Shown: positions 17,858 to 26,742 of the stretch, piece by piece
Position numbering within the stretch: position 1 is the first letter of the stretch
Layout of the letters: each line of letters opens with the position of its first letter
Assembly (NCBI RefSeq): GCF_002022275.1
Contig: NZ_MSDF01000001.1
Coordinates: 124,001-188,000 of the forward strand
From: Pseudomonas fluorescens
GTDB lineage: Bacteria > Pseudomonadota > Gammaproteobacteria > Pseudomonadales > Pseudomonadaceae
Direction of reading: 5' to 3'
Length of the DNA: 64,000 nucleotides
The notes under the pieces: model-generated
Database searches by the model: none
Told to the model about the DNA's origin: nothing
The model's input: the letters and a program-made list of their open reading frames with translations, nothing else
Translations under genes and position numbers: made by a program

Positions 17858-19165
17858 TCATTGAAAACGTGAATATGAGAATGCGCGGAGATCGTATTTA
17901 GAAATTCGCAGCTGGGCGATATCCGCAACGGCCGCTGCGATGCCCGGAGCAATCCCGAAGCCATGTCCACTCATACCTGTGACGATTGTAACGCCTGCGA
18001 TAGGCCCAGCACCTACGATCGGCAGAGCGTCGGGCATGGTATCGATCATGCCCGCCCAAGATTTTTTGATGCCAAGCTCCCCTTGGTGCGGGAAAGAAAG
18101 AGCAAACAGTCGTTTTATGTATTTTAAATCTGTGGAGTTTGGGGACGGGTCGAGAATTCGACAATTCTCGAAAGGCGACTTATCTTCAGAATTCCAGCGT
18201 CGCGGAGTAGTCCATGCATCAGGAAAACCAGTTGGGGCTGCAATTTTCAAACGTGTACTAGCAAGCTCATTGCGAATTTGTGGAATATAAGCCCTAAAAT
18301 GCTTAAAGGCGTCAGGTCCTATAAAAAAATCACGTGTTGCCCATGTAGCAAGCACGTAACTTCCATCCATCCGCCGGCGAAATGCCAACCTGTCATCAGC
18401 AGCCGCAGAATTATAAAAATTGCGCATCGGGTGCGTACTGAATACCGATGCTCGAACCGATAGCTGAGGAATTAGCATGCCGTGCTGGCGAAGGAGCAGG
18501 GAACTCCAAGCGCCAGCAGCAATTATAACGCGATCGCACTTGACTCTACCGTGTTCAGTGAATACTCCTTCGATTGCACCACTCCTAATATCTAGTGCGC
18601 GTACAGCGCAGTGTTCGCGGAAGATCACGCCATCAACCGCAGCGGCCTTCGCGATTACTGGTACAGCAGAAACGGGCTCTGCCGTTGCGTCAGAAGGAGT
18701 CGTCAGCGCGCCTATCCATCCATAGGAATCTGGAAAAAGTTTTTTAATTTCACGCTTTGAAAGCATTCGAGAATCAACACCCGAGCCCTTCGCCCCGTCT
18801 AACCACTGTTCGTGCTTGTGCATGGCGGCTTGATCTCTTGCCAAGTACGTTATGCCATTTTGGGAGTAGCCGATTTTTTCTTTTATCCCTGAGCTTAAAC
18901 CGTTCCACATAGGAATTGAGTCAATCATTATTGGTAGTTCAGCAAAATCTCGTCCTTGCTGTCTAATCCACCCCCAATTGCGACTGGATTGCTCAGCCGC
19001 TATCCTCCCTTTTTCCAAAAGCAGCACCTTTAAACCTTCGTTCTGAAGTGCCCAAGCGGTAAAGACTCCTATAACGCCACCGCCAACGACGGTAACATCT
19101 ACTTCACCTGGAAGTGGAGCCGTTATATGCGGGCATTGTTTTGGGGCAATACGAGATTCCAGCAT
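17858..19165 (-). CDS. FAD-dependent oxidoreductase, DAO/DadA-like
   Basis: This 435-residue flavoenzyme of the D-amino-acid oxidase/glycine oxidase superfamily shows the dinucleotide loop DVTVVGGGVIGVFTAWAL near residue 23, then the ribose-binding acidic residue in VLLLEKGRIA. SSRNWGWIRQQGRD resembles the substrate loop of DadA-like enzymes. A C-terminal FAD motif (GMSGHGFGIAPGIAAAVADI) is intact. The start at 19165 (MLESRIAPK) has GGGAG 5 bases upstream. It lies about 150 bases downstream of the dipeptidase gene on the same strand. With the peptide importer and dipeptidase it suggests oxidation of amino acids released from imported peptides. The substrate is inferred only from context. Confidence 0.87.
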   Translation of the reverse strand: MLESRIAPKQCPHITAPLPGEVDVTVVGGGVIGVFTAWALQNEGLKVLLLEKGRIAAEQSSRNWGWIRQQGRDFAELPIMIDSIPMWNGLSSGIKEKIGYSQNGITYLARDQAAMHKHEQWLDGAKGSGVDSRMLSKREIKKLFPDSYGWIGALTTPSDATAEPVSAVPVIAKAAAVDGVIFREHCAVRALDIRSGAIEGVFTEHGRVKCDRVIIAAGAWSSLLLRQHGMLIPQLSVRASVFSTHPMRNFYNSAAADDRLAFRRRMDGSYVLATWATRDFFIGPDAFKHFRAYIPQIRNELASTRLKIAAPTGFPDAWTTPRRWNSEDKSPFENCRILDPSPNSTDLKYIKRLFALSFPHQGELGIKKSWAGMIDTMPDALPIVGAGPIAGVTIVTGMSGHGFGIAPGIAAAVADIAQLRISKYDLRAFSYSRFQ

Positions 19166-19316
19166 GCGAACTCCCGAGTGTAAGTGCGAGGATGTAAACG
19201 ATCCTGAAAAACGCACACTTATCAAGCAAACATTTTACAGTGGTCTGCTTGGGCAAAATTAAAGGTTTGTATTAGATATTTCTGATAAATAGAAGTGCTC
19301 GCTAAGGCAGCGTCGT

Positions 19317-20327
19317 CTACAACCAGGTAGTTCCAGCCACTCTACGAAAATTTCCGCCTGCTATTCCTGCAATTTCCAACCAAGAAAAACCGGCACGTCC
19401 CAGCTCCTCTAGTATTTCCCCAACCCGCTCTGGCTGAATACTGCGAAGGTTAGTGATTCCGCCATAAAACCTATTAGGCCACCATCTCTCTTCGTCATCA
19501 CCTTCTGGAAGGTCACTGTGCCCGGGGATTAAAACCGTATCCAGTCCAATGCCCACGTATTCTGGCCCCACAGCCTCAGCGACGTATTGGATTTGACGGA
19601 TATAAGAACTAGTAGATAAACTTGAATCTCCAAGGAAAACTTCAAGCCCAGTGATGCCAATAACGCCCCCACTTTCAGCACATGCTTTAATTTGCTCGTT
19701 ATCAACGTTGCGAGGGTGATCGTACAGCGCCTTAATATTGGCATGGGAAAATACGGCCGGTTTCTCCGTACATTTCATAATGTCTAAGCTACTTGTCTTG
19801 CTGGCGTGGGCACAATCCACGATAATGCCGCACCGATTCATCTCGCTGACCATCGTCTTACCCAACTTAGTAAGCCCGTTTCCAGCTCCATGAATCCCGC
19901 CAGCGCATGCGTTATCTCTATTATACGCCAGCAGCATTTGGCGCACCCCTAAATCTGCATAGAGCGCTACCATCGCAGGATCAGACTCAAGCATATTAGA
20001 ACCTTCAAGGTCAAATGTTATTGCCATCCTCCCCTCCTGCACAGCTACATCGATATCCGCCAGTGATCTTGCTAGAACGAACCGGTCGCTGTTGTGAGTA
20101 ATCCAATCTCGAAATCCAGCAAGAACGCGAATAACCTGGACTGTCGATGTCATATCCATACCCACGTTAATCGACACATGATGGAACCCAGCATTTCTAT
20201 ACCGTTCAAGCGAGCTCATGTCTTGACCAGGTAATAACGGAAGACACGCATGAGCATCCCATAATAAGGGAAATCGCGACTTGCCAGTGTCGTTCTTTGC
20301 AAGAAAAGAAGTTTTCATCACGTTCAC
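19317..20327 (-). CDS. Renal-dipeptidase-like metallopeptidase (family M19)
   Basis: This 336-residue protein has the M19 order of metal-binding motifs: WDAHACLPLL (family D-x-H), FDLEGSNMLE (bridging Glu), IIVDCAHASKTS (His) and FSHANIKALYDHPRNV (His plus Arg-Asn). GIGLDTVLIPG near residue 265 corresponds to the family G-x-D segment. M19 enzymes cleave dipeptides, often those with a C-terminal D-residue. No signal peptide is seen, so it acts in the cytoplasm. Its ATG overlaps the stop of the upstream ABC ATPase gene by 4 bases, so import and cleavage are translationally coupled. Confidence 0.9.
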   Translation of the reverse strand: MNVMKTSFLAKNDTGKSRFPLLWDAHACLPLLPGQDMSSLERYRNAGFHHVSINVGMDMTSTVQVIRVLAGFRDWITHNSDRFVLARSLADIDVAVQEGRMAITFDLEGSNMLESDPAMVALYADLGVRQMLLAYNRDNACAGGIHGAGNGLTKLGKTMVSEMNRCGIIVDCAHASKTSSLDIMKCTEKPAVFSHANIKALYDHPRNVDNEQIKACAESGGVIGITGLEVFLGDSSLSTSSYIRQIQYVAEAVGPEYVGIGLDTVLIPGHSDLPEGDDEERWWPNRFYGGITNLRSIQPERVGEILEELGRAGFSWLEIAGIAGGNFRRVAGTTWL

Positions 20328-21136
20328 TCCTCTAGCGGAATTTCTGGAAGTTCACGCCCCGGCTCAGGGGAAAGAACCGAAGCTAACAAAAGCCGCGTAT
20401 AGGCATGCTTGGGCGCTCGCATTACCGATTCAGTTGGCCCTACTTCCACAATCTGCCCATAACGCATAACGGCCACCCTATCCGACATGTGCTCAACGAC
20501 AGCCAGATTATGGGAAATCATCAGACACGTGAGGTCCAATTCTTTCTGTAGCCGTTGCAGCAAATTCAAAATTTGCGACTGGATTGATACGTCAAGAGCA
20601 GACGTCGGCTCGTCGCAGACCAATACTCTGGGACGCACCACCAGCGCACGACCAATTGCGACTCGTTGTTTTTGCCCACCCGATAATTCTCTTGGTGACG
20701 CGTAAAGTACACGCCTCGGTAATCCCACGAGGTCAAGAATCTCAGAAGCGTTCTTTCGCCAGTTCTGAGGATCCCCTAGCGCTAATACCTTCTGCGGGTC
20801 TATCAGAATTTCCTCTACCGTTTTTTTTGGGTTCAGCGATGAATTAGGATCTTGCAATATCATTTGGATAGTTTTTGCGCGTTCCTTCCGTGAAAGAGTC
20901 GATAAATCCCTGCCTTCGATCTTTATTAACCCGCCAGTAGGGTTATCAAGTCCTAGAATGAGACGCGCGAGGGTTGATTTCCCGCAGCCGGATTCCCCAA
21001 TCAGCCCGTGAACCTGCCCGCGATCAACTGTCAGACTCACGCCCTTAAGAACATGGACGTTCTCCGGTTTGGCGAAGAAAGAGGCCTTCGACTGATATGT
21101 CCTAAATACGTTATTGATTTCGATCACGGTGTTCAT
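20324..21136 (-). CDS. Peptide ABC transporter ATPase, DppF/OppF-like
   Basis: This 270-residue ATP-binding subunit of a dipeptide/oligopeptide importer has Walker A GESGCGKST, Q-loop QDPNSSLNP, ABC signature LSGGQKQR, Walker B VLVCDEPTSALD and switch His in ISHNLAV. FFAKPENVHVLKGVSLTV is the family N-terminal pattern for the F subunit. Its start overlaps the upstream DppD-like gene by 4 bases (ATGA), and its stop overlaps the dipeptidase start. It is slightly shorter than typical DppF because the C-terminal oligopeptide HPY extension is reduced. Confidence 0.93.
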   Translation of the reverse strand: MNTVIEINNVFRTYQSKASFFAKPENVHVLKGVSLTVDRGQVHGLIGESGCGKSTLARLILGLDNPTGGLIKIEGRDLSTLSRKERAKTIQMILQDPNSSLNPKKTVEEILIDPQKVLALGDPQNWRKNASEILDLVGLPRRVLYASPRELSGGQKQRVAIGRALVVRPRVLVCDEPTSALDVSIQSQILNLLQRLQKELDLTCLMISHNLAVVEHMSDRVAVMRYGQIVEVGPTESVMRAPKHAYTRLLLASVLSPEPGRELPEIPLEE

Positions 21137-22125
21137 GCGCGTCGCTCCGAGTGCTCGTGTATCTGTTCAACGGATAGAATGCATCGGCTTTGATGTCCAG
21201 TTTCCACTGGCATCAAATCCACCTTCCGTTCAGTGCAAGTTGAAACCACGTTTGGACAGCGGTTCGAAAAAATGCAAGACGCCACCTCCCCGTACACAGC
21301 GGGTACTGAGCCGGGAAGCGATCCGAGCTCGACACGTTGGAAAGGCTTCGGAAGGCAGTTCAGCAGGCCTTGGGTGTAGGGGTGTGCAGGATTTCCGAAA
21401 ATATGTTCTACCGTACCAGTTTCCACCACCTCTCCGCCGTACATAACCATGACGCGGTCGGCAATGTGCGCCACAACGCCAAGATCGTGCGTAACGAATA
21501 CCACTGAAACTCCAAGCTCTGCCTGCAAAGTCTTAAGCAGTTTTAGAACTTGCACTTGGACTGTAACGTCCAATGCGGTAGTCGGCTCATCGGCGATAAT
21601 CACGTCTGGCTTGCACATAAGCGCCATAGCGATCATCACACGTTGCCGCAAACCTCCGGACAAATGGTGAGGATACTGCTTCATCCTCGCCTCAGGAGTA
21701 ACCACTCTTACAGTTGTTAGCAAGCTGATAGCTCGCTCTTCCGCTTCTGCTAAAGTTCCGCGCCCATGCCGAACGAACCCCTCCGTCAGTTGCTCACCAA
21801 TAGTAAGAACTGGATTCAGCGATGACATGGGTTCTTGAAATACCATCGATATCCGGGCGCCTCTGACGTCGCTCCATTCACGCTCACTTAAAGCATTCAA
21901 ATTTTGGCCAGCCAGGATGATATTACCACTTGAAATCTTAGCTCCGCTCGGCAGGAGCCCCATAATAGAAAGGGAAGTAAGCGACTTACCACATCCTGAT
22001 TCTCCGACTATACAGAGCGTCTCCCCTTTCTTAACACTAAACGTCACGTTTCGCACGGGCCTTAAGGTTGCATCCCCAAGCGGTATATCGATGCTAATGT
22101 CATTGACTGTAAGTACGTCGGTCAT
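21133..22125 (-). CDS. Peptide ABC transporter ATPase, DppD/OppD-like
   Basis: This 330-residue ATPase has Walker A GESGCGKSL, Q-loop QEPMSSLNP, signature LSGGLRQR, Walker B VIIADEPTTALD and switch THDLGVV. The C-terminal segment with spaced cysteines (ASCIFSNRCPNVVSTCTE) is the oligopeptide-transporter HPY domain, which binds an iron-sulfur cluster in some members. It overlaps the permease gene upstream and the F subunit downstream by 4 bases each. Paired D and F ATPases are the rule in Opp/Dpp importers. Confidence 0.94.
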   Translation of the reverse strand: MTDVLTVNDISIDIPLGDATLRPVRNVTFSVKKGETLCIVGESGCGKSLTSLSIMGLLPSGAKISSGNIILAGQNLNALSEREWSDVRGARISMVFQEPMSSLNPVLTIGEQLTEGFVRHGRGTLAEAEERAISLLTTVRVVTPEARMKQYPHHLSGGLRQRVMIAMALMCKPDVIIADEPTTALDVTVQVQVLKLLKTLQAELGVSVVFVTHDLGVVAHIADRVMVMYGGEVVETGTVEHIFGNPAHPYTQGLLNCLPKPFQRVELGSLPGSVPAVYGEVASCIFSNRCPNVVSTCTERKVDLMPVETGHQSRCILSVEQIHEHSERRA

Positions 22126-23015
22126 TTAACGAGACCTCCTTCCGTGACCTGACTGAAGCCATCACCGAAAGTGTTGATGGTTAACACCAGCACTACCAGT
22201 GCTACTCCAGGCAAGTAAAGAAGCCATGGTTCGAAAAATATATACTGCTTCGCCTGAGCCAACATAAGCCCCCACGACGGTGTAGGCTCCTGTACACCGA
22301 AACCAATGAATGACAACGAAGACTCCAAAATTATTGCCCAAGACATTTCCAAAGTTGCGACAACTATTAGGGAACTTGCGATATTAGGCAGCATTTCTGA
22401 AAATATTATCCGCCAATGAGAGAATCCTAACATTTTTGCTGCCAGTATATAATCGGATCCAGCTATTTGCTGAGTAGCTGATCGAGACACGATAGCAAAT
22501 CTCTCCCACTGTAAAAGACCCAAAATTAAAACTGTCCCTGACAGAGAAGGTCCAAAAACGACGACAACTGCCATAACTACAAGGAAGACTGGCAAACAAA
22601 GTCGACTGTTGATCACAAACATCAGCACATGATCTACCGCCCCACCGAAGTACCCAGCGGTCATTCCTATAGTTACTCCGATTAGCCCCGCAATAACCAT
22701 CACCAGTAAGCCGATCAGGAGCGCGATACGAGCACCATAAATCATACGGGATAAATAATCTCGGCCAAATCCATCTGTCCCTAAAAAATGAGCGCCATCA
22801 TGCTTTGCATACCCCCACGGTTCGTATAAGCGATGAGCTAAGTCCTGAACGTTAGGGTCGTGCGGAGCGATCCATGGAGCAAATATTGCGACGACACAGA
22901 ATAAAATTAATAAGATCCCACTGATCATGATTTTCGAGTTCGTGCGCAGCTTTCTCAGTTCTGTAAAAAAACTTTTGTGTTGCGGTGCAGACAAAGTTTC
23001 GTTTACTGCTTTCAT
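22122..23015 (-). CDS. Peptide ABC transporter permease, DppC/OppC-like
   Basis: This 297-residue inner-membrane permease opens with the OppC_N segment (ILFCVVAIFAPWIAPHDP), followed by HFLGTDGFGRDYLSRMIYGA, a DppC hallmark. The coupling EAA-type loop is AAKMLGFSHWRIIFSEMLPN. SFIGFGVQEPTPSWGLML near residue 235 is also typical. Six membrane helices are expected. The start codon shares one base with the stop of the preceding permease gene (TAATG), and the end overlaps the DppD-like start by 4 bases. Confidence 0.94.
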   Translation of the reverse strand: MKAVNETLSAPQHKSFFTELRKLRTNSKIMISGILLILFCVVAIFAPWIAPHDPNVQDLAHRLYEPWGYAKHDGAHFLGTDGFGRDYLSRMIYGARIALLIGLLVMVIAGLIGVTIGMTAGYFGGAVDHVLMFVINSRLCLPVFLVVMAVVVVFGPSLSGTVLILGLLQWERFAIVSRSATQQIAGSDYILAAKMLGFSHWRIIFSEMLPNIASSLIVVATLEMSWAIILESSLSFIGFGVQEPTPSWGLMLAQAKQYIFFEPWLLYLPGVALVVLVLTINTFGDGFSQVTEGGLVK

Positions 23016-23887
23016 TATTTGATTCCTATGCGAGGATCAAAAAAGGCTTTCATAACATCTGCGATTAAAGTCAGTGCTACATAAAAAGCAGAGACAAGTA
23101 TGGTCAAAGCCTGCAGCACTGGGAGGTCGGACCTTACGGTCGCGTCGTATCCCAACCAACCGATGCCCTGGAGTGCGAACACTTGCTCGATCACAATTGA
23201 CCCCCCCAGCAGTGAGCCCAACTGAATGCTTGAAATGGAAATGATTGCTGGTACAACGTTTCGCAGAGAATGGCGTATTACAATTCGAGCTGGGCGAAGG
23301 CCTTTCGCACGGGCTGTACGCACATAATCGGAGCGAAGAGCCTCGATCAGCTCAGAGCGCGTCAGCCGGAGGATCGCGGGCATAGCGAAGATCCCTAGAA
23401 CTAAAGACGGTAGGACAAAATTCATAACACCGCCACTGCCGGATATCGGGACCCATCGAAGGGTTACGCCGAAAATCACCATTCCAACAAGCGCGAGCCA
23501 AAACGACGGCAAGGCTTGACCAATTGCCGCAAGCAAAACAACGAATCGATCAATGACAGAATCCTGCCAAACTGCACCAAGCACGCCTAAAGGAACTCCC
23601 ACTAATAGTGCAATTAGGAGCCCGGAAACCCCCAAAATCAGGGTGATGGGTACACGCTCGGAGATTAAAAAGGAAACGGGCTGACGGTAGTGGTACGATT
23701 GCCCAAAATCTCCGTGCAATGCATCGACGGCCCAATCAAGGTACTGAATTGCTATAGGCCTATCGAACCCATAGAATTGACGCACCTTAGCAATATCTTC
23801 AGCGCTCGCCTCCCTCCCTGCAATGGCACTCGCAGGATCACCAGCCAAATGTGAAACTGAAAAAGTTAAAATGGAAATGAAGAGCAC
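23015..23887 (-). CDS. Peptide ABC transporter permease, DppB/OppB-like, truncated at the N-terminus
   Basis: This 290-residue permease partner has FYGFDRPIAIQYLDW, GDFGQSYHYRQPV, and the coupling loop ARAKGLRPARIVIRHSLRNV. Family members usually start with about 15-20 residues (a basic stretch plus most of helix 1) before the L-x-H-L-x-GDPA motif; here only FISILTFSVSHLAGDPA remains, and an in-frame TAG lies three codons upstream of the GTG at 23887. No ribosome site is seen. The deletion point coincides with foreign sequence carrying the STAND NTPase gene. The substrate-binding protein gene normally found upstream is absent. Function of the operon is therefore doubtful. Confidence 0.8.
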   Translation of the reverse strand: MLFISILTFSVSHLAGDPASAIAGREASAEDIAKVRQFYGFDRPIAIQYLDWAVDALHGDFGQSYHYRQPVSFLISERVPITLILGVSGLLIALLVGVPLGVLGAVWQDSVIDRFVVLLAAIGQALPSFWLALVGMVIFGVTLRWVPISGSGGVMNFVLPSLVLGIFAMPAILRLTRSELIEALRSDYVRTARAKGLRPARIVIRHSLRNVVPAIISISSIQLGSLLGGSIVIEQVFALQGIGWLGYDATVRSDLPVLQALTILVSAFYVALTLIADVMKAFFDPRIGIK

Positions 23888-23889
23888 AC

Positions 23890-24189
23890 TGTTCTAGTGA
23901 GATGGCGGTGATCAAGACGGGGTAGTGCTCGATCTGCATGCGGGCGGCGATGTCGTTGCCATTGACCGGCAGATGTAGAGAGAGGAAACGGTACATGCTC
24001 CAGACGCGCTTTGGAAATGAGGAGGAGTTGCAGGGCTGCGAGGATCGAGACGTCTAGCTGATAGTCGAAGCCGGCTTGAGCGGCGGCCGCGCCCCGCAGG
24101 GGACGCCTTGCATCCGCGCTATAGGAGAAGGATGTGTCCGACGCGTCGGACTGCGATTGCTTGATGTCTCGACTATTATTTATCGACAT
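23890..24189 (-). pseudogene. Truncated partner gene of the STAND nuclease (possible DUF4297/Cap4-like start)
   Basis: The ATG at 24187-24189 lies inside the end of the STAND gene (14-base overlap), the spacing expected for a second cistron of the same unit. The first 60 residues look coding: PLRGAAAAQAGFDYQLDVSI followed by LAALQLLLISK. A G-x-x-x-A-x-A-G-F-x-Y-Q pattern resembles the N-terminus of DUF4297/Cap4-type nuclease proteins found in defence operons. After about residue 60 the frame becomes low-complexity and ends at the junction with the permease gene. I read this as a large gene cut off near 24010. The family is a tentative inference. Confidence 0.45.
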
Positions 24190-26494
24190 CGTCGAACACC
24201 GAGCGCTTTGTCACTACGGGGGTGGAAGGCGGAGCTTCCTCCTTCTTTTGCGTCACGATGTGCGTCCAATCCGCTTCGTCTTCAGAGCTTTCATCATGCT
24301 GGCGCTTGCGCTCTTCAAGCGCCTCGACTGAGCGTTTCACGTGATCTCGCGCGTCGTCGATCAAAGCCGTGGCGTCCGCGTCGACACCAATCGTCTCAAT
24401 GCGATCAAGCACGCCGAGAAGCTTTTTAAAATGGCTGTCAGGCTCTTCGTCCAAGTCAGCGTCGGCGGAGATCTCATCGATCCTCTCTTCGAGCGACGGC
24501 AGCACAGTTGTCCGCAGCGCCAAGCCCACACCGATAAGCCTTAGCGGCGGTATGACCGCTAGCATCTGTGGCTCGTCGAAGAAGGATACGTCGAGACCGT
24601 TGAGCACGGCAGATTCCAGCCTGTCGGCTACCTCAGAGCGCAGATCGTTAGGCAAGACGCTGAGGTGATGAGCACGTGCATAGGTGGCGATCCGGGGATC
24701 GTTGCTAGTTAGATCAGATTGCCAGCAGGACCGTCGAAGTAGATGGGGAAATTGCTCGACGGCTTTGACGAACACGGCCTCGCTCGAACGATAGGAGAGG
24801 AAGTGGAACAGCATCCAATTGCGGTGCAATTCGTCGGGCGTGCGGCCAAGTCGTGCGACCAGAGCGTCGTCGAGGGCTGTCTGGATGACAAGCGCATCTC
24901 GAATGAGCGGCGAGCCCTCGCACGTGAAACTGCTGAGAATGGTGTCGATAGTCGCGCCTCGTATGAGCGCCGCCATCATATGGGGCTTCTGGCGCAGAAT
25001 CTCCGTTAGGGCGTCGGAGATCGTCGGATGGGCGAAGGTCCATTTTGATCCGGAAAGCTTCAGGAACGAGCCCTTCAGCTCAGCGAAACAATCCTGAATC
25101 TTACTGAGAGTGTACCCAGTCAGCTCGGCGACCGCCTGTGCGGCCGAAGCGTCATGATCGCTAGGATCGAATCCGGCCTGATGGACATACACGAGGATGA
25201 GCGCGGCCTGCAGTTGATCATCTAAGGCGTTGACGGTATCAATCAGATGCTCTGTCGGCTCCTCCATAAAGCGTACAAGTGAGCTTTCGCGGGGCGCTAG
25301 GCCCTTGGTGAAGTTTGGGTCCCCGAGACGTTCGGCGATCCCTGGGAGAAAATCGCGAACCGCAGCGACAGCGGTTAGATGCGGTTTGATGCTCGATCGC
25401 CAGCTCTGGCTCTGCTCACCGAAATTCACATGATTATAGAGAATCTGCGTCTTCTCTTCGAACGTCAACTCGCCGACATCCACCACCGCGCTACCGTCTG
25501 CGAATTGGGCAAGGTTGCGCTGCCCGAGCCGGCGCCGCGCCGCTTCATAGATATGTTTTCGAGAAGTTAGAAGAAATCGATTGCCATGTTTGATCGCGGC
25601 CCGCAGCTTGGAGAAGGCAGACGTCCAATCCTGCACGTAGTCGTCGCGTAGCACATTGGAGCCGAAGGCATCGTCGATCCAGAAGAAGCGTCCCGGATCA
25701 TTAGGATTCCAACCCGCCTCAAAGTCGCGCGGGCTGGTCAAAGCAAGTACCGTGTTGTCTGGATTCTCCGACGCTATGGTCGACACGATGGCGCCAATCG
25801 CCGATTTACCGCTAGAGGGATTACCGAGTAGCAACACTACGCCGTGCTCAGCGATCGCGTTGACTGCATCGCGATGAGCCTGCGTAGGTACATAGGTGCG
25901 AAGCTTTGGAATCCAGCTGTCAAGCAACGCCCGGCTCTGCTCGCTGAGCCGCTCATCTACGATCGATGTGAGGTCGCCTAGGCCGTAGACCTGCGGAACG
26001 AGGGCCCGGAGGCGCGCGCTGCTCCTGATAACACGGACGATATACTGGCGACCGAGAATGTGCGGCTTACGCACGCCAAGCGCGCGGAGTTTGGCACGCA
26101 TTGCGGATGCGACGGGCGCATCTACGCTCATGTTCGTCATGAAGGCGTAGGTCTCTGCTTGACCGGCTTTGACCAGTTCCTCGACATGAGCAATCTCGGC
26201 GGTGAGATCACTGAGCTTCAACGCCTTTGCGGCATCGGACGTATGCTTGCATTGCACGGTTCCGATCAGCAGGGCGTCGTTTTCTGCAGAAATGAGGAAG
26301 ACCGCATCCTGACCGCCGTCTTGAGCTTCGCGGAAGATTTCCACGGGCCGGCCAAGCACGACCTCGCATACCTGGGAGCATAGATCCTGAAATGCGCGCC
26401 AACCGATGGTGTGAAGCGCTAGATCGCTCCAAGGGCCGTTTGCTCTACGTTCGGCCAGCACAGAAGACTTGATTAACACAGTCTCGCCCTTCAT
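24176..26494 (-). CDS. Mrr-like nuclease / STAND NTPase fusion, probable anti-phage effector
   Basis: A 772-residue protein. The N-terminal domain (about residues 25-165) looks like an Mrr/PD-(D/E)xK nuclease: GWRAFQDLCSQVCEVVLG, then EAQDGGQDAVF with Asp near 63 and TVQCKHT with the Q-x-K pair at 81-83. A P-loop NTPase follows, with Walker A GNPSSGKS (224-231), Walker B FFWIDDAFG (270-278) and a sensor-like FLLTSRKHIYEAA, matching nSTAND3-type modules. The C-terminal 400 residues are helical with no recognisable repeats. Such fusions (Avs-like) sense phage components and cut DNA. The ATG overlaps an upstream small frame (ATGA); GTG 26479 is an alternative start. Lies beside an integrase remnant. 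The defence role is inferred from architecture. Confidence 0.75.
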   Translation of the reverse strand: MKGETVLIKSSVLAERRANGPWSDLALHTIGWRAFQDLCSQVCEVVLGRPVEIFREAQDGGQDAVFLISAENDALLIGTVQCKHTSDAAKALKLSDLTAEIAHVEELVKAGQAETYAFMTNMSVDAPVASAMRAKLRALGVRKPHILGRQYIVRVIRSSARLRALVPQVYGLGDLTSIVDERLSEQSRALLDSWIPKLRTYVPTQAHRDAVNAIAEHGVVLLLGNPSSGKSAIGAIVSTIASENPDNTVLALTSPRDFEAGWNPNDPGRFFWIDDAFGSNVLRDDYVQDWTSAFSKLRAAIKHGNRFLLTSRKHIYEAARRRLGQRNLAQFADGSAVVDVGELTFEEKTQILYNHVNFGEQSQSWRSSIKPHLTAVAAVRDFLPGIAERLGDPNFTKGLAPRESSLVRFMEEPTEHLIDTVNALDDQLQAALILVYVHQAGFDPSDHDASAAQAVAELTGYTLSKIQDCFAELKGSFLKLSGSKWTFAHPTISDALTEILRQKPHMMAALIRGATIDTILSSFTCEGSPLIRDALVIQTALDDALVARLGRTPDELHRNWMLFHFLSYRSSEAVFVKAVEQFPHLLRRSCWQSDLTSNDPRIATYARAHHLSVLPNDLRSEVADRLESAVLNGLDVSFFDEPQMLAVIPPLRLIGVGLALRTTVLPSLEERIDEISADADLDEEPDSHFKKLLGVLDRIETIGVDADATALIDDARDHVKRSVEALEERKRQHDESSEDEADWTHIVTQKKEEAPPSTPVVTKRSVFDDVDK

Positions 26495-26742
26495 GCAGTG
26501 GCAACAACACGTGGAACGCTGATCGGCGCAGGAGGGATCTTCGCGTCTGTGAGGTCGCAATTTGCACCCAAATCAAGACGGTATTTGTATTTATAGAAGC
26601 AGCGCTTTGCCACCTCTCTAGCTGACGGCAGACAATAAGGAGGATCCATGGAAAGCCCAGCGCTGCACATCACTGGGAGGCTGGCGGCGTTCATAGAGGC
26701 TAGTAGTCGAGTGATTGTCTCAGGCGTCAAGCAAACCCCCAC
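26491..26742 (-). CDS. Small uncharacterised frame coupled to the STAND gene
   Basis: An 83-codon minus-strand frame whose TGA overlaps the ATG of the nuclease/STAND gene (ATGA), a classical coupling geometry and the main argument for it. The protein (for example MDPPYCLPSAREVAKRCFYK, DLTDAKIPPAP) resembles nothing I know and is Cys- and Pro-rich. It overlaps on the opposite strand the small plus-strand frame at 26648, so at most one is likely to be real. Low confidence. Confidence 0.25.
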   Translation of the reverse strand: MGVCLTPETITRLLASMNAASLPVMCSAGLSMDPPYCLPSAREVAKRCFYKYKYRLDLGANCDLTDAKIPPAPISVPRVVATA

